A stretch of DNA of 64,000 nucleotides. It comes from Kineosporia rhizophila. GTDB taxonomy: Bacteria; Actinomycetota; Actinomycetes; Actinomycetales; Kineosporiaceae. Both the position numbers and the translations under genes were made by a program. Shown here one piece after another: positions 56,380 through 64,000 of this stretch; within the stretch, counting starts at the first letter, position 1; each line of letters begins with the position of its first letter. Under the pieces are notes generated by a model, which saw only the letters and a list, made by a program, of their open reading frames with translations, did not search any database and was not told the DNA's origin. The stretch lies in NCBI RefSeq assembly GCF_021277265.1, contig NZ_JAJSOH010000008.1:62001-126000 (forward strand), in the 5' to 3' direction.

Positions 56380-57792
56380 TCAGAAGGTGTCGGCCGGGGT
56401 GACCTCGCCGATCACCTTGCCGGCGGCATCGCGGGCCTGGACCTGGGGCACGTCGTCCGGGTCCTTCTTCGCCGGCACCTCGATCACGGCTACCCGGTCG
56501 GTCACCTCGGCGCTGAACGATCCGGCCTGGACCGTGACGGCGTTCTCGGGAGCCATCACCACGTACCGGTGCACCTTCTGGTGACGCACCCGCATCGCAG
56601 TCATCACCTCGTCGGCGTCCGGGCCCGCCGCGAGCGTGCCGCCGCTGCTCCAGTGGGTGGCCTGGGCGGCGCGACCACGGACGAACTCGGTCAGGGCCCA
56701 CAGGTAGGCACCGCTGGGTGCGCGCATCAGCCCGACGCCGACCCGGCCGCCGTTGTCCAGCCGCTGGTAGGCCGCATAAAGCGGTTCGTTCGCCACGTCC
56801 GGCCCGACCGAGCCTGCCAGGTACTTCCGGAAGGCCTGCTGCAGTCCGGAGAGATCGCGCCAGGTGGTGCCTTCCGGGGCGACCGGAATGAAGTGCGACT
56901 CGGCGGCATACTCGTTCGGTGCGCTGCCGTACCCGGCATCGGCCTCGTGATACGGGGTCAACGACGCGCCATCCACCCAGACGTCGCCCACGGCGAACTC
57001 GGCGTCGTCGACAGAGGCGGCCCAGACACCGTCGGCCACCGAGGGAAGTTCGCGGAACCGGTCGCTGAACCCGCCGTCCGCCTGAACGTCGCGCCCGGTG
57101 ACAACGGAGACGGAGTCGGCCTTGACAGCCAGGACGATGACGATCGGGTCCTCCTGCTCGGCCGGGTCGGCGGTCAGGATGTTGGCCCGGTCACCGGCCC
57201 GGCTGAATGCAGCGACCGGACCGGTGGGCACCCCGTCGTCCTCTCGGTCCGACGGGCCGTGCGGCTGCATCGCCTCCGGCTCGTCCCCGGGCCGGCCGTA
57301 CCAGAGTTGGCGCACCCACTGGCCGTCCTGGGTGGGGAAGAGGATCAGGGTGTAGCGGACCTTGCCTTCGATGTCACCGGCGGCCACCACCCGGACGTCC
57401 TCGGCCGAAATGCCTTCCCATTCAGCCTGATTGCGTCGCGCAGCCACTGCGCGCAGTTCGTCCACCCAGCCGGTGTCGTCGGCCAGCGAGCCCGACGTCT
57501 CTGTCGGGTACCCGGCCTCCTCCGGGGTCTGAGGCTTTTCATTGCTGTTCGACGGGGCAGCGGCGTCCGGGCGGCCCAGCAGGTCGCCCCCCACCACGAA
57601 CCCCATCGCAATGACCACGGTCATGACGGTGGCGGCGGCGACACCGCCGATGCGGGTGATCCGGTCGCGCCGGATCGCCCGGTCCACTGCCGGGTACGGA
57701 CGGGTGCCCTGGGTACGTCGGTCGGCCAGCCCATGGAGCCGGGTCGCCAGACCTGTGGGCAGCCCCTGCTCGTGTGCCTGCGGCTCGGTCAT
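56380..57792 (-). CDS. Membrane protein of sigma module 2 (paralogue of module 1 protein)
   Basis: 470 residues from the ATG that overlaps the sigma stop as ATGA. The layout matches the paralogue: N-terminus of about 45 residues, one membrane helix (about 48-68), then about 400 extracytoplasmic residues. Shared blocks are TPEEAGYP, GSLADD, EDVRVVAAGDIEG and LWYGRPG, ending GKVIGEVTPADTF. The large outer region has diverged between the copies, as expected if each senses a different signal. The role as anti-sigma or sensor is inferred from coupling. Confidence 0.7.
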   Translation of the reverse strand: MTEPQAHEQGLPTGLATRLHGLADRRTQGTRPYPAVDRAIRRDRITRIGGVAAATVMTVVIAMGFVVGGDLLGRPDAAAPSNSNEKPQTPEEAGYPTETSGSLADDTGWVDELRAVAARRNQAEWEGISAEDVRVVAAGDIEGKVRYTLILFPTQDGQWVRQLWYGRPGDEPEAMQPHGPSDREDDGVPTGPVAAFSRAGDRANILTADPAEQEDPIVIVLAVKADSVSVVTGRDVQADGGFSDRFRELPSVADGVWAASVDDAEFAVGDVWVDGASLTPYHEADAGYGSAPNEYAAESHFIPVAPEGTTWRDLSGLQQAFRKYLAGSVGPDVANEPLYAAYQRLDNGGRVGVGLMRAPSGAYLWALTEFVRGRAAQATHWSSGGTLAAGPDADEVMTAMRVRHQKVHRYVVMAPENAVTVQAGSFSAEVTDRVAVIEVPAKKDPDDVPQVQARDAAGKVIGEVTPADTF

Positions 57793-58361
57793 CGGGTTCC
57801 CTCCACGAACCTGAACATCTGCGACTGCGGTCCCTCCGGGTCGATCAGCTCGGCCCGGGGCGAAGGTGCGGGTGGTCCCGGCTCGCCGAGTGCGGCGCGC
57901 AGGCGGGCGATTCCCCGGCTGCTTGCACTCTTGACTGCGCCTACGGAACAGCCCAGCAATTGGGCGGTCTCGCTCTCGGATCGGTCTTCCAGATAACGCA
58001 GCACCACGGCGGCGCGCATCTGGGGCGGGAGCGAGCGCAGCGCGGCCACCAGTTGGTCGTCCGCGTCCAGCATCGACAAAGACACCGGATCGTCCGCCCT
58101 CGGGGAACCTGCGTGCTCCAGCGGTACCTCGCGCAGACGGCGCTTACGCCGCCACGACAACGCCGCGTTCAGAACGGCCTTACGTACGTAGGCCTCCGGG
58201 TTGTCCACCGCAACGCGTCTCCAGCGGCGGTGCACCCTGGTCAGCGCCTCCTGCACGCAGTCCTCGGCGATGCCGCGGTCCAGCGTGACCAGGTAGGCGC
58301 TCTGCACCAGGGCCGGCCAGCGGGCGTTGACGAACTGGCGGAAGCCGGTCTCGTCATTCAT
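57789..58361 (-). CDS. SigE-family ECF sigma factor, module 2
   Basis: 190 residues from ATG. Region 2 is FRQFVNARWPALVQSAYLVT with DRGIAEDCVQEAL; region 4 is LRSLPPQMRAAVVLRYLEDR with AVKSASSRGIARLRAAL. It carries a C-terminal tail of about 30 Pro-rich residues that the module 1 factor lacks. The block YVRKAVLNAALSWRRKRRLR is almost identical to the other copy. A matching ECF-type promoter lies 45 bases upstream. Confidence 0.92.
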   Translation of the reverse strand: MNDETGFRQFVNARWPALVQSAYLVTLDRGIAEDCVQEALTRVHRRWRRVAVDNPEAYVRKAVLNAALSWRRKRRLREVPLEHAGSPRADDPVSLSMLDADDQLVAALRSLPPQMRAAVVLRYLEDRSESETAQLLGCSVGAVKSASSRGIARLRAALGEPGPPAPSPRAELIDPEGPQSQMFRFVEGTR

Positions 58362-58405
58362 CAGGTCGGCCGCATCCTTTCCCTTGCCTCACGATCGGTG
58401 TTGAT

Positions 58406-58435
58406 TCACACGCCGGGAGGCCGGGGGCAGGTTGC
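58406..58435 (-). promoter_or_regulatory. ECF-type promoter of sigma module 2
   Basis: On the minus strand GCAACC (58435-58430), 17 bases, CGTGTGA (58412-58406). The distance from the -10 to the ATG is the same as in module 1 within one base. Confidence 0.6.
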
Positions 58436-58444
58436 CTGAGGCGG

Positions 58445-59467
58445 CTACAGCTTGCGCAGCCGGATCCGCCGGGCGGCGTGGTCGGCGCCCTTGGTCAGGA
58501 TCAGGGTGGCCCGGCCCCGGGTCGGCAGAACGTTCTCGACCAGGTTCTTCTCGTTGATCTCGCGCCAGATCCGCTCGGCCGTGGCCACCGCCTCGGAGTC
58601 GGACAGCACGGCGTAGCGGTGGAAGTACGACTCCGGGTGGGTGAACGCGGTCTCGCGCAGACGCAGGAACCGGTTCACGTACCACTTCCGCACCTGGTCG
58701 GTGTGGGCGTCCACGTAGATCGAGAAGTCGAAGAAGTCGCTGACCGCCAGGCCCTGCCGGCCGTCGGCGCGCACCCGGGCCGGCTGCAGCACGTTCAGGC
58801 CCTCCACGATCAGCACGTCCGGCCGCCGCACCACGACCTGTTCACCGGGCACGATGTCGTAGGTCAGGTGCGAGTACACCGGGGCCTTCACCTCGGGCTT
58901 GCCGGACTTCACGTCGGCCACGAAGCGCAGCAGCCGGCGCACGTCGTACGACTCCGGGAAACCCTTGCGGCTCATCAGCCCGAGGCGGTCCAGTTCGGCG
59001 TTGGGGTGCAGGAAACCGTCGGTGGTGACCAGCTCCACACTCGGGGTGCCGGGCCAGCGGGTCAGCAGCTCGCGCAGGATGCGGGCGGTGGTGGACTTGC
59101 CCACCGCCACCGACCCGGCGATGCCGATCACGAACGGCGTCCGGGCCGGGGCCTCCTGCAGGAAGGTGGAGGTGGCCTGGTGCAGTTGGGCGGTGCCGGC
59201 CACGTAGAGGTTCAGCAGCCGGCTCATCGGCAGGTAGATCTCCTCGACCTCACGCAGGTCGAGCAGGTCGCCCAGACCGCGCAGGCGGTCCACGTCGTCC
59301 TCGGTGAGGGTGAGCGGGGTGTTCGCCCGCAGCGCCCGCCAGGCCTCCCGGTCCAGCTCCACGTAGGGGGTGCTGTTGGTGGTGACAGCCCGGTCGGATC
59401 GGGCGCCGGCGCCTTCGTGGCGTTCCGGTGCACTCAGGGGGTCCAGGCGCCTCTGCACGGCAGACAT
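58445..59467 (-). CDS. coaA: Pantothenate kinase, type I
   Basis: 340 residues from ATG with GAGGGG just upstream. The P-loop is GSVAVGKST near residue 118. [27 protein letters not shown] and the C-terminal [20 protein letters not shown] are diagnostic of CoaA. About 30 extra N-terminal residues precede the conserved part, so a later start is possible. It commits pantothenate to CoA synthesis. Confidence 0.96.
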   Translation of the reverse strand: MSAVQRRLDPLSAPERHEGAGARSDRAVTTNSTPYVELDREAWRALRANTPLTLTEDDVDRLRGLGDLLDLREVEEIYLPMSRLLNLYVAGTAQLHQATSTFLQEAPARTPFVIGIAGSVAVGKSTTARILRELLTRWPGTPSVELVTTDGFLHPNAELDRLGLMSRKGFPESYDVRRLLRFVADVKSGKPEVKAPVYSHLTYDIVPGEQVVVRRPDVLIVEGLNVLQPARVRADGRQGLAVSDFFDFSIYVDAHTDQVRKWYVNRFLRLRETAFTHPESYFHRYAVLSDSEAVATAERIWREINEKNLVENVLPTRGRATLILTKGADHAARRIRLRKL

Positions 59468-59632
59468 TGTGCCCCTCGGGGTAACGGCCAGGGTCCGGCC
59501 TGGTTACGGCCTATCTCACATTCACCGGCGGTATCAGGCCGGTGACGGAAAGCGGCCGTCGATGGGGGTGATCGGGCTAACCGCCACCGAACGTGCTCTG
59601 AGCCCTCGGCGGGCCGACTAGAGTTCGCAACC

Positions 59633-61495
59633 ATGTGCGGAATCGTGGGCTACGTGACGGATCCGGCCTCGGCGAACCCGGGGGCGCTCGACGTCGTCCT
59701 GGAAGGCCTGCGGCGCCTGGAGTACCGGGGTTACGACTCCGCCGGGGTCGCCCTGCAGATCGACGGCCAACTGTGGACGGAGAAGCGCTCGGGCAAGCTG
59801 GCCCGGCTCGAGGAGGCCCTGCAGGCCGCGCCCCCGGCGGCCGCGACCACCGGCATCGGGCACACCCGGTGGGCCACCCACGGCGGCCCGACCGACGCCA
59901 ACGCGCACCCGCACCTGGCCGGTGGCGGCCGGGTGGCCGTGATCCACAACGGCATCATCGAGAACTTCGCCGTGCTGAAGGCCGAGCTGGCCGCCGACGG
60001 CGTGGAGTTCCTCAGCCAGACCGACACCGAGGTGGCCGCGCACCTGCTGAACGCGGCCTACACCACCAGCGGCGACCTGACCGAGGCGATGCGCCTGGTG
60101 GCCAACCGGCTCGAGGGCGCCTTCACGCTGCTGGCCGTGCACGCGGACGTGCCCAGCACGGTGGTCGGCGCGCGCCGCAACTCGCCGCTGGTGGTCGGGG
60201 TCGGCGAGAACGCGAACTACTTGGGCTCGGACGTGGCGGCCTTCATCGGCCACACCCGCGAGGCGATCGAGCTCGGCCAGGACCAGATCGTTACGATCAC
60301 CCCGGCCTCGGTGTCGATCGTCGGCTTCGACGGCGTCCCGGTCGAGGGCAAGGCCTTCCACGTGGACTGGGACGCGGCCGCGGCGGAGAAGGGCGGCCAC
60401 CCCTCCTTCATGGCGAAAGAGATCATGGACCAGCCCCAGGCGGTGGCCGACACCCTGCTCGGGCGCACCGACGTGGCCGGCAACCTGGTGCTGGACGAGC
60501 TGCGGATCGACGAGTCGGTGCTGCGCACGATCGACAAGATCGTGGTGCTGGCCTGCGGCACCTCGGCCTACGCGGGCATGGTGGCGAAGTACGCGATCGA
60601 GCACTGGTGCCGGATCCCGACCGAGGTCGAGCTGTCGCACGAGTTCCGCTACCGCGACCCGGTGGTGAACGCTCGCACGCTGGTCGTGGCGATCTCGCAG
60701 TCCGGCGAGACGATGGACACGATCATGGCGATCCGGCACGCCCGCGAGCAGGGCGCCAAGGTGGTCGCGATCTGCAACACCCACGGCTCGACCATCCCGC
60801 GCGAGTCCGACGCGGTGCTCTACACCCACGCCGGCCCGGAGATCGCGGTCGCCTCGACCAAGGCCTTCCTGGCCCAGATCACCGCCTGCTACCTGCTCGG
60901 CCTCTACCTGGCCCGGGTGCGCGGCAACAAGTTCCCCGACGAGCTGCGCGAGATCCTGGCCCAGCTGCAGGCCATGCCGGAGAAGATCCAGAAGGTGCTG
61001 GACGGCCTGGAGCAGGTCCGCACCATGGCCCGGTGGATGGCCGACACCCGCTCGGTGCTGTTCCTCGGCCGGCACGTCGGCTTCCCAGTGGCGATGGAGG
61101 GTGCGCTCAAGCTCAAGGAGCTGGCCTACATCCACGCCGAGGGCTTCGCCGCGGGTGAGCTCAAGCACGGCCCGATCGCCCTGATCGAGCCCGGCCAGGC
61201 GGTCTTCGTGGTCGTGCCCTCGCCCCGTGGGCGGGACTCGCTGCACTCCAAGGTGGTCTCCAACATCCAGGAGATCAACGCCCGGGGTGCGCGCACCATC
61301 GTGATCGCCGAAGAGGGCGACACCGACGTGGTGCCGTACGCCAGCGAGGTGATCTACGTCCCGCAGACGCCCACGCTGCTGGCCCCCCTGGTCACTGTCG
61401 TCCCGCTGCAGGTGTTCGCCTGCGAGCTGGCCACGGCCAAGGGCCTGGACGTCGACCAGCCCCGCAACCTGGCCAAGTCGGTCACCGTCGAGTAG
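59633..61495 (+). CDS. glmS: Glutamine-fructose-6-phosphate aminotransferase (isomerizing)
   Basis: 620 residues from ATG. The nucleophile is Cys2 in MCGIVGYV. The glutaminase domain (to about residue 240) is followed by two SIS domains (LACGTSAYAGMVAKY, ISQSGETMDT) and the C-terminal LAKSVTVE. TAGAGT at 59619-59624 lies eight bases before the ATG and there is no ribosome binding site, so the mRNA is probably leaderless. It makes glucosamine-6-phosphate; no glmS riboswitch is visible. Confidence 0.97.
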   Translation: MCGIVGYVTDPASANPGALDVVLEGLRRLEYRGYDSAGVALQIDGQLWTEKRSGKLARLEEALQAAPPAAATTGIGHTRWATHGGPTDANAHPHLAGGGRVAVIHNGIIENFAVLKAELAADGVEFLSQTDTEVAAHLLNAAYTTSGDLTEAMRLVANRLEGAFTLLAVHADVPSTVVGARRNSPLVVGVGENANYLGSDVAAFIGHTREAIELGQDQIVTITPASVSIVGFDGVPVEGKAFHVDWDAAAAEKGGHPSFMAKEIMDQPQAVADTLLGRTDVAGNLVLDELRIDESVLRTIDKIVVLACGTSAYAGMVAKYAIEHWCRIPTEVELSHEFRYRDPVVNARTLVVAISQSGETMDTIMAIRHAREQGAKVVAICNTHGSTIPRESDAVLYTHAGPEIAVASTKAFLAQITACYLLGLYLARVRGNKFPDELREILAQLQAMPEKIQKVLDGLEQVRTMARWMADTRSVLFLGRHVGFPVAMEGALKLKELAYIHAEGFAAGELKHGPIALIEPGQAVFVVVPSPRGRDSLHSKVVSNIQEINARGARTIVIAEEGDTDVVPYASEVIYVPQTPTLLAPLVTVVPLQVFACELATAKGLDVDQPRNLAKSVTVE

Positions 61496-61606
61496 GTCCG
61501 GTCCGGCACCGCTGCATCGCGCGTGTGGGTGACGTGCGTCGCCCGTTCTGCCGGGTCCGAGCCGGGGGAGAGGTGCGCGGCCGCCGTCTGTTGCTTAGAT
61601 GGGCGG

Positions 61607-63148
61607 ATGAGGAGTGCGAACCCAAAGGCGGGCCGCCACCAGCATGGTCCTGCGGCCTACCCCGTCGAGGACCTGCGTAAGGCCGAGCAGCAGGTGATGG
61701 CCACCCTTCCGGAGGGGGCCCTCATGCAGAGGGCCGCCGCCGGGCTGGCCGTGAGCTGCGCCCGAGTGCTCCGGGAACGCACCGGAGGGGTGTCCGGCCG
61801 CAGGGCCGTGCTCCTGGTGGGCCCCGGCGACAACGGTGGTGACGCGCTCTACGCCGGCGTCCGGCTGGTCGGCCGGGGCGTGGCCGTCACCGCGCTGCTG
61901 ACCTCCGAAAAGGTGCACGGCGCAGGCATCCACGCGCTCGCGGCGGCCGGCGGTCGCTGCGTCGAGGTCGGCCCCGAGACGGCGGTCGAGGCCTGGACCC
62001 ACCTGGAGGCGGCCGACCTGGTGGTCGACGGCCTGCTGGGTCTGGGCGGCCGCCCGGGCCTGCGCGAACCGGCGGCGGGCCTGGTCGACCGGATCCCCGA
62101 CCACGCCGCAGTGGTGGCCGTGGACCTGCCCAGCGGGGTGGACCCGGACACCGGCGCCACCGGCTCCTCGCACGTCTGGGCCGACCTGACCGTGACCTTC
62201 GGCGCCGCCAAGGCCTGCCTGCTCCTGCCCCCGGCCAGTGCTGCCGTGGGTGACCTGGAGATCGTCGACATCGGCCTGACCCCCCACCTGCCGCACGAGC
62301 CCCTGGTGCGCCGACTGGCGGCGGCCGACGTGGCCCGGCTCTGGCCGGTGCCACCGCCGAGCGCAGACAAGTACCGGCGTGGGGTGCTCGGCGTAGTGGC
62401 CGGTTCCGCCGGCTACCCCGGCGCGGCCGTGCTCGCCGTCGCCGGTGCGCTGCGTACCGGCGTGGGCATGATCCGCTACGTAGGGCCGAAAGACGCCACG
62501 GCGGCCGTGCGCTCCGCCTGGCCGGAAGTGGTCGCCGGCCCCGGCCGGGTGCAGGCTTGGCTGCTCGGCTCCGGCGTCGTGCCCGAGGCCAACGACGACC
62601 AGCCCGAGGCCATCCACACCGCGCTGGAGTCGGGCCAGCCCTGCCTGCTCGACGCGGGAGCCCTCGGACTCTTCCCCGAGGAGTTGCGCGCCCACACCGA
62701 CTCCAGCGGCGGCGTCCCCGACCGCTCCGACCGGCTGCTGCTCACCCCGCACGCGGGCGAGCTGGCCCGGCTGCTCACCGAACTGGGCGAGGAGGTGCAC
62801 CGCGAAGAGGTAGAGGTGCAGCCCTACCGCCACGCCCACGCCGCAGCCCGGCTGACCGGCGCGACGGTGCTGCTGAAGGGCTCGACCACACTGGTGGTCC
62901 GGCCCGACGGTCACGCTCGCAGCCAGGCCGAGGCCCCCTCCTGGCTGGCCACCGCCGGGGCCGGCGACGTGCTCGCCGGGATCGCCGGGGCCCTGCTGGC
63001 CAGTGGACTGAGCCCGTTCGACGCAGGCAGCGTGGCTGCGTACGTACACGGGAAGGCTGCCGGGCGGGCTTCAGGTGGTGGACCGATCACGAGCATGGAC
63101 GTGGCGGAGCAGGTTTCGTCGACGGTGGCGGGTCTGCTGCGGCACTGA
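61607..63148 (+). CDS. nnr: Bifunctional NAD(P)H-hydrate epimerase/ADP-dependent dehydratase
   Basis: 513 residues from the ATG at 61607, six bases after TTAGAT, so possibly leaderless. The N-terminal YjeF epimerase domain has LLVGPGDNGGDALYAGVRL and AVDLPSGVDPDTG. The C-terminal kinase-like dehydratase has GVLGVVAGSAGYPGAAVLAV, LTPHAGELARLL and TAGAGDVLAGIAGALLA. Together they repair hydrated NADH and NADPH. acpS, often between glmS and nnr in this group, is absent. Confidence 0.94.
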   Translation: MRSANPKAGRHQHGPAAYPVEDLRKAEQQVMATLPEGALMQRAAAGLAVSCARVLRERTGGVSGRRAVLLVGPGDNGGDALYAGVRLVGRGVAVTALLTSEKVHGAGIHALAAAGGRCVEVGPETAVEAWTHLEAADLVVDGLLGLGGRPGLREPAAGLVDRIPDHAAVVAVDLPSGVDPDTGATGSSHVWADLTVTFGAAKACLLLPPASAAVGDLEIVDIGLTPHLPHEPLVRRLAAADVARLWPVPPPSADKYRRGVLGVVAGSAGYPGAAVLAVAGALRTGVGMIRYVGPKDATAAVRSAWPEVVAGPGRVQAWLLGSGVVPEANDDQPEAIHTALESGQPCLLDAGALGLFPEELRAHTDSSGGVPDRSDRLLLTPHAGELARLLTELGEEVHREEVEVQPYRHAHAAARLTGATVLLKGSTTLVVRPDGHARSQAEAPSWLATAGAGDVLAGIAGALLASGLSPFDAGSVAAYVHGKAAGRASGGGPITSMDVAEQVSSTVAGLLRH

Positions 63149-63200
63149 GGACCCGCAGTGGTCGTCGCCTTCTCCCTGATCGCCGGCGGTGCACACAACC

Positions 63201-63357
63201 TTGAGCGGCGGACGGCCCTTGAGCGGCGGACGACCCTTGAGCGGCGGACAACCCTTCAGGGGCAGGCGGCCGTGAGGGGCGGACAACCCGTGAGGGGCAG
63301 GCGGCGGTGAGGGGCAGGCGGCCGTGAGCGGCAGGCGGCCTCGAGCGCAGACAACCC
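63201..63357. repeat. Nine-unit 16-18-bp tandem repeat
   Basis: Units start at 63201, 63219, 63237, 63255, 63273, 63291, 63308, 63325 and 63341. The first three are TTGAGCGGCGGACRRCCC and nearly identical; later ones diverge to TGAGGGGCAGGCGGCC. It is a minisatellite-type array and lacks CRISPR-like spacers. Confidence 0.8.
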
Positions 63358-63753
63358 GAGAACGTTTGGAAAGTCGCGGCCCGATCGGCGCAGCCCAGAC
63401 CGCCACCGGGTGCTGGTGCCGGTGCTCTGCAGTCGGCGTGCACTTCCAGGTCACGACCACGACCCACGTTCACACCATGCCCGTCCCTCCAGCCGGCGCG
63501 AGCACCTCACACCGGCCGCCCACAGACGCACAGACAGAGACCTGGCCGGGGAAGGGGATACGAAGGAAACGATTCCCGGTAAATCAATAAAGCCTAGGGG
63601 TCCAAAGTTTACGGATCGTCGCATCCATCCTTAGATCAAACTCCTTGCCCCCCTGCTTCGGCGTTTCGCGCCCCCCGAGGGAGCAGGGCTGAATCCTTGA
63701 GCAACCCCGAACGGCACCACGGCGAGCACTCGCCCCGGGCCGGAGGATCTGAG

Positions 63754-63809
63754 GACCTGGCGACCTGGGGACCTGGCGACCTGGGGACCTGAGGGCTTGG
63801 GGGCCTGAG
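63754..63809. repeat. Seven-unit octamer tandem repeat
   Basis: GACCTGGC and GACCTGGG alternate twice (63754-63785), followed by three degenerate units GACCTGAG, GGCTTGGG and GGCCTGAG. It ends 37 bases before the alr start. Confidence 0.75.
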
Positions 63810-63846
63810 CGGCAAACCCGCACATCGGCTGCGACAATCGGCGGTT

Positions 63847-64000
63847 ATGAGCGTGCCCACGTCGAGCCCCCGCATCGCCTTGCCTCCGGGGCTTCCCTCG
63901 GCCGCGGTGGTCGACCTGGACGCCATCGCCGACAACGTCCGGGCGCTGCGCGCGCACGCGCCAACGGCCCAGGTCATGTCCGTGGTCAAGGCCGACGCCT
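63847..64000 (+). CDS. alr: Alanine racemase, 3' end beyond window
   Basis: The first 51 codons from ATG at 63847. AAVVDLDAIADNVRALRAHA and VMSVVKADA are the alanine racemase N-terminus; the Lys in VVKADA forms the Schiff base with pyridoxal phosphate. GACAAT at 63833-63838 lies eight bases before the start and no ribosome binding site is seen, so it may be leaderless. It makes D-alanine for peptidoglycan. Confidence 0.9.
   Translation, partial: MSVPTSSPRIALPPGLPSAAVVDLDAIADNVRALRAHAPTAQVMSVVKADA

Larger units (their letters stand above)
63149..63846. other. Repeat-rich nnr-alr spacer
   Basis: About 700 bases without a supported gene. It holds two tandem repeat arrays, an A/T-richer stretch at about 63551-63645 (GGTAAATCAATAAAGCC inside) and a hairpin CCCTGCTTCGG with CCGA and AGCAGGG (63651-63688, GGG bulge). 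Reading frames here are repeat translations and look non-coding. Confidence 0.6.

Noticed and set aside
59468-59632. glmS ribozyme/riboswitch before glmS
   Set aside because: The spacer is only 165 bases, shows no ribozyme core, and a -10 box lies eight bases from the start codon.
63201-63357. CRISPR array
   Set aside because: Units are directly adjacent without unique spacers and no cas gene is near.
63071-63473. Minus-strand frames encoding Pro/Leu/Lys repeats in the nnr-alr spacer
   Set aside because: They are translations of the 18-bp tandem repeat, overlap the nnr 3' end and have no credible start.

Overview
The window is chromosomal DNA of a high-GC actinomycete. The evidence is strong G/C preference at third codon positions, frequent GTG and TTG starts, actinobacterial -10 boxes of the TANNNT type, DUF5709 and SigE-family sigma genes, and the order tRNA-Trp, secE, nusG, rplK, rplA, rplJ, rplL, rpoB, rpoC followed by the str, S10, spc and alpha operons. 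Genus cannot be fixed from sequence alone; a Kineosporia-like or Frankia-like lineage is only a guess.

Layout. 1-2.3 kb: two tandem glycosyltransferase-like paralogues, the first cut by the window edge. 2.3-5.9 kb (minus strand): a four-gene operon of ABC-2 type exporter plus NarL-type two-component system, every junction a GTGA overlap. 6.0-8.8 kb: tRNA-Trp, secE, nusG, rplK, rplA. 9.0-12.3 kb: a three-gene signalling cassette (REC-PP2C, CHASE3 histidine kinase, stand-alone receiver) between rplA and rplJ. 12.3-21.7 kb: rplJ-rplL behind an L10-type leader, then rpoB-rpoC. 21.8-26.5 kb: rpsL, rpsG, fusA, tuf. 26.5-38.5 kb: the fused S10 and spc operons from rpsJ to secY, with one unrecognised small gene between rpsN and rpsH. 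38.6-44.4 kb: adk, map, infA, rpmJ, rpsM, rpsK, rpoA, rplQ, truA; rpsD is not in its place between rpsK and rpoA. 44.5-51.3 kb: secreted nuclease, DUF5709 protein, ABC-F ATPase, lipid kinase, soluble transhydrogenase. 51.4-54.2 kb: rplM, rpsI, glmM. 54.2-58.4 kb (minus): two tandem copies of an ECF sigma factor plus large membrane protein module. 58.4-64 kb: coaA (minus), glmS, nnr, and the first 51 codons of alr; acpS is not between glmS and nnr.

Most of the window makes the translation and transcription machinery (about 35 ribosomal or translation-factor genes, four RNA polymerase or elongation genes), the SecY/SecE translocon, and amino-sugar, CoA and D-alanine precursors for growth and cell wall. 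Expression is shaped by several visible promoters, strong hairpin terminators, and structured leaders before rplJ, rplA, rpsM and rplM.

The most interesting parts are the duplicated sigma/membrane-protein modules, whose two promoters share a GCAACC...CGTRTGA motif at the same distance from the start codon; the small gene embedded in the spc operon; the REC-PP2C protein that lacks an expected metal-binding Asp; and the repeat-rich spacer before alr. No CRISPR array, insertion sequence, prophage or rRNA gene was seen.
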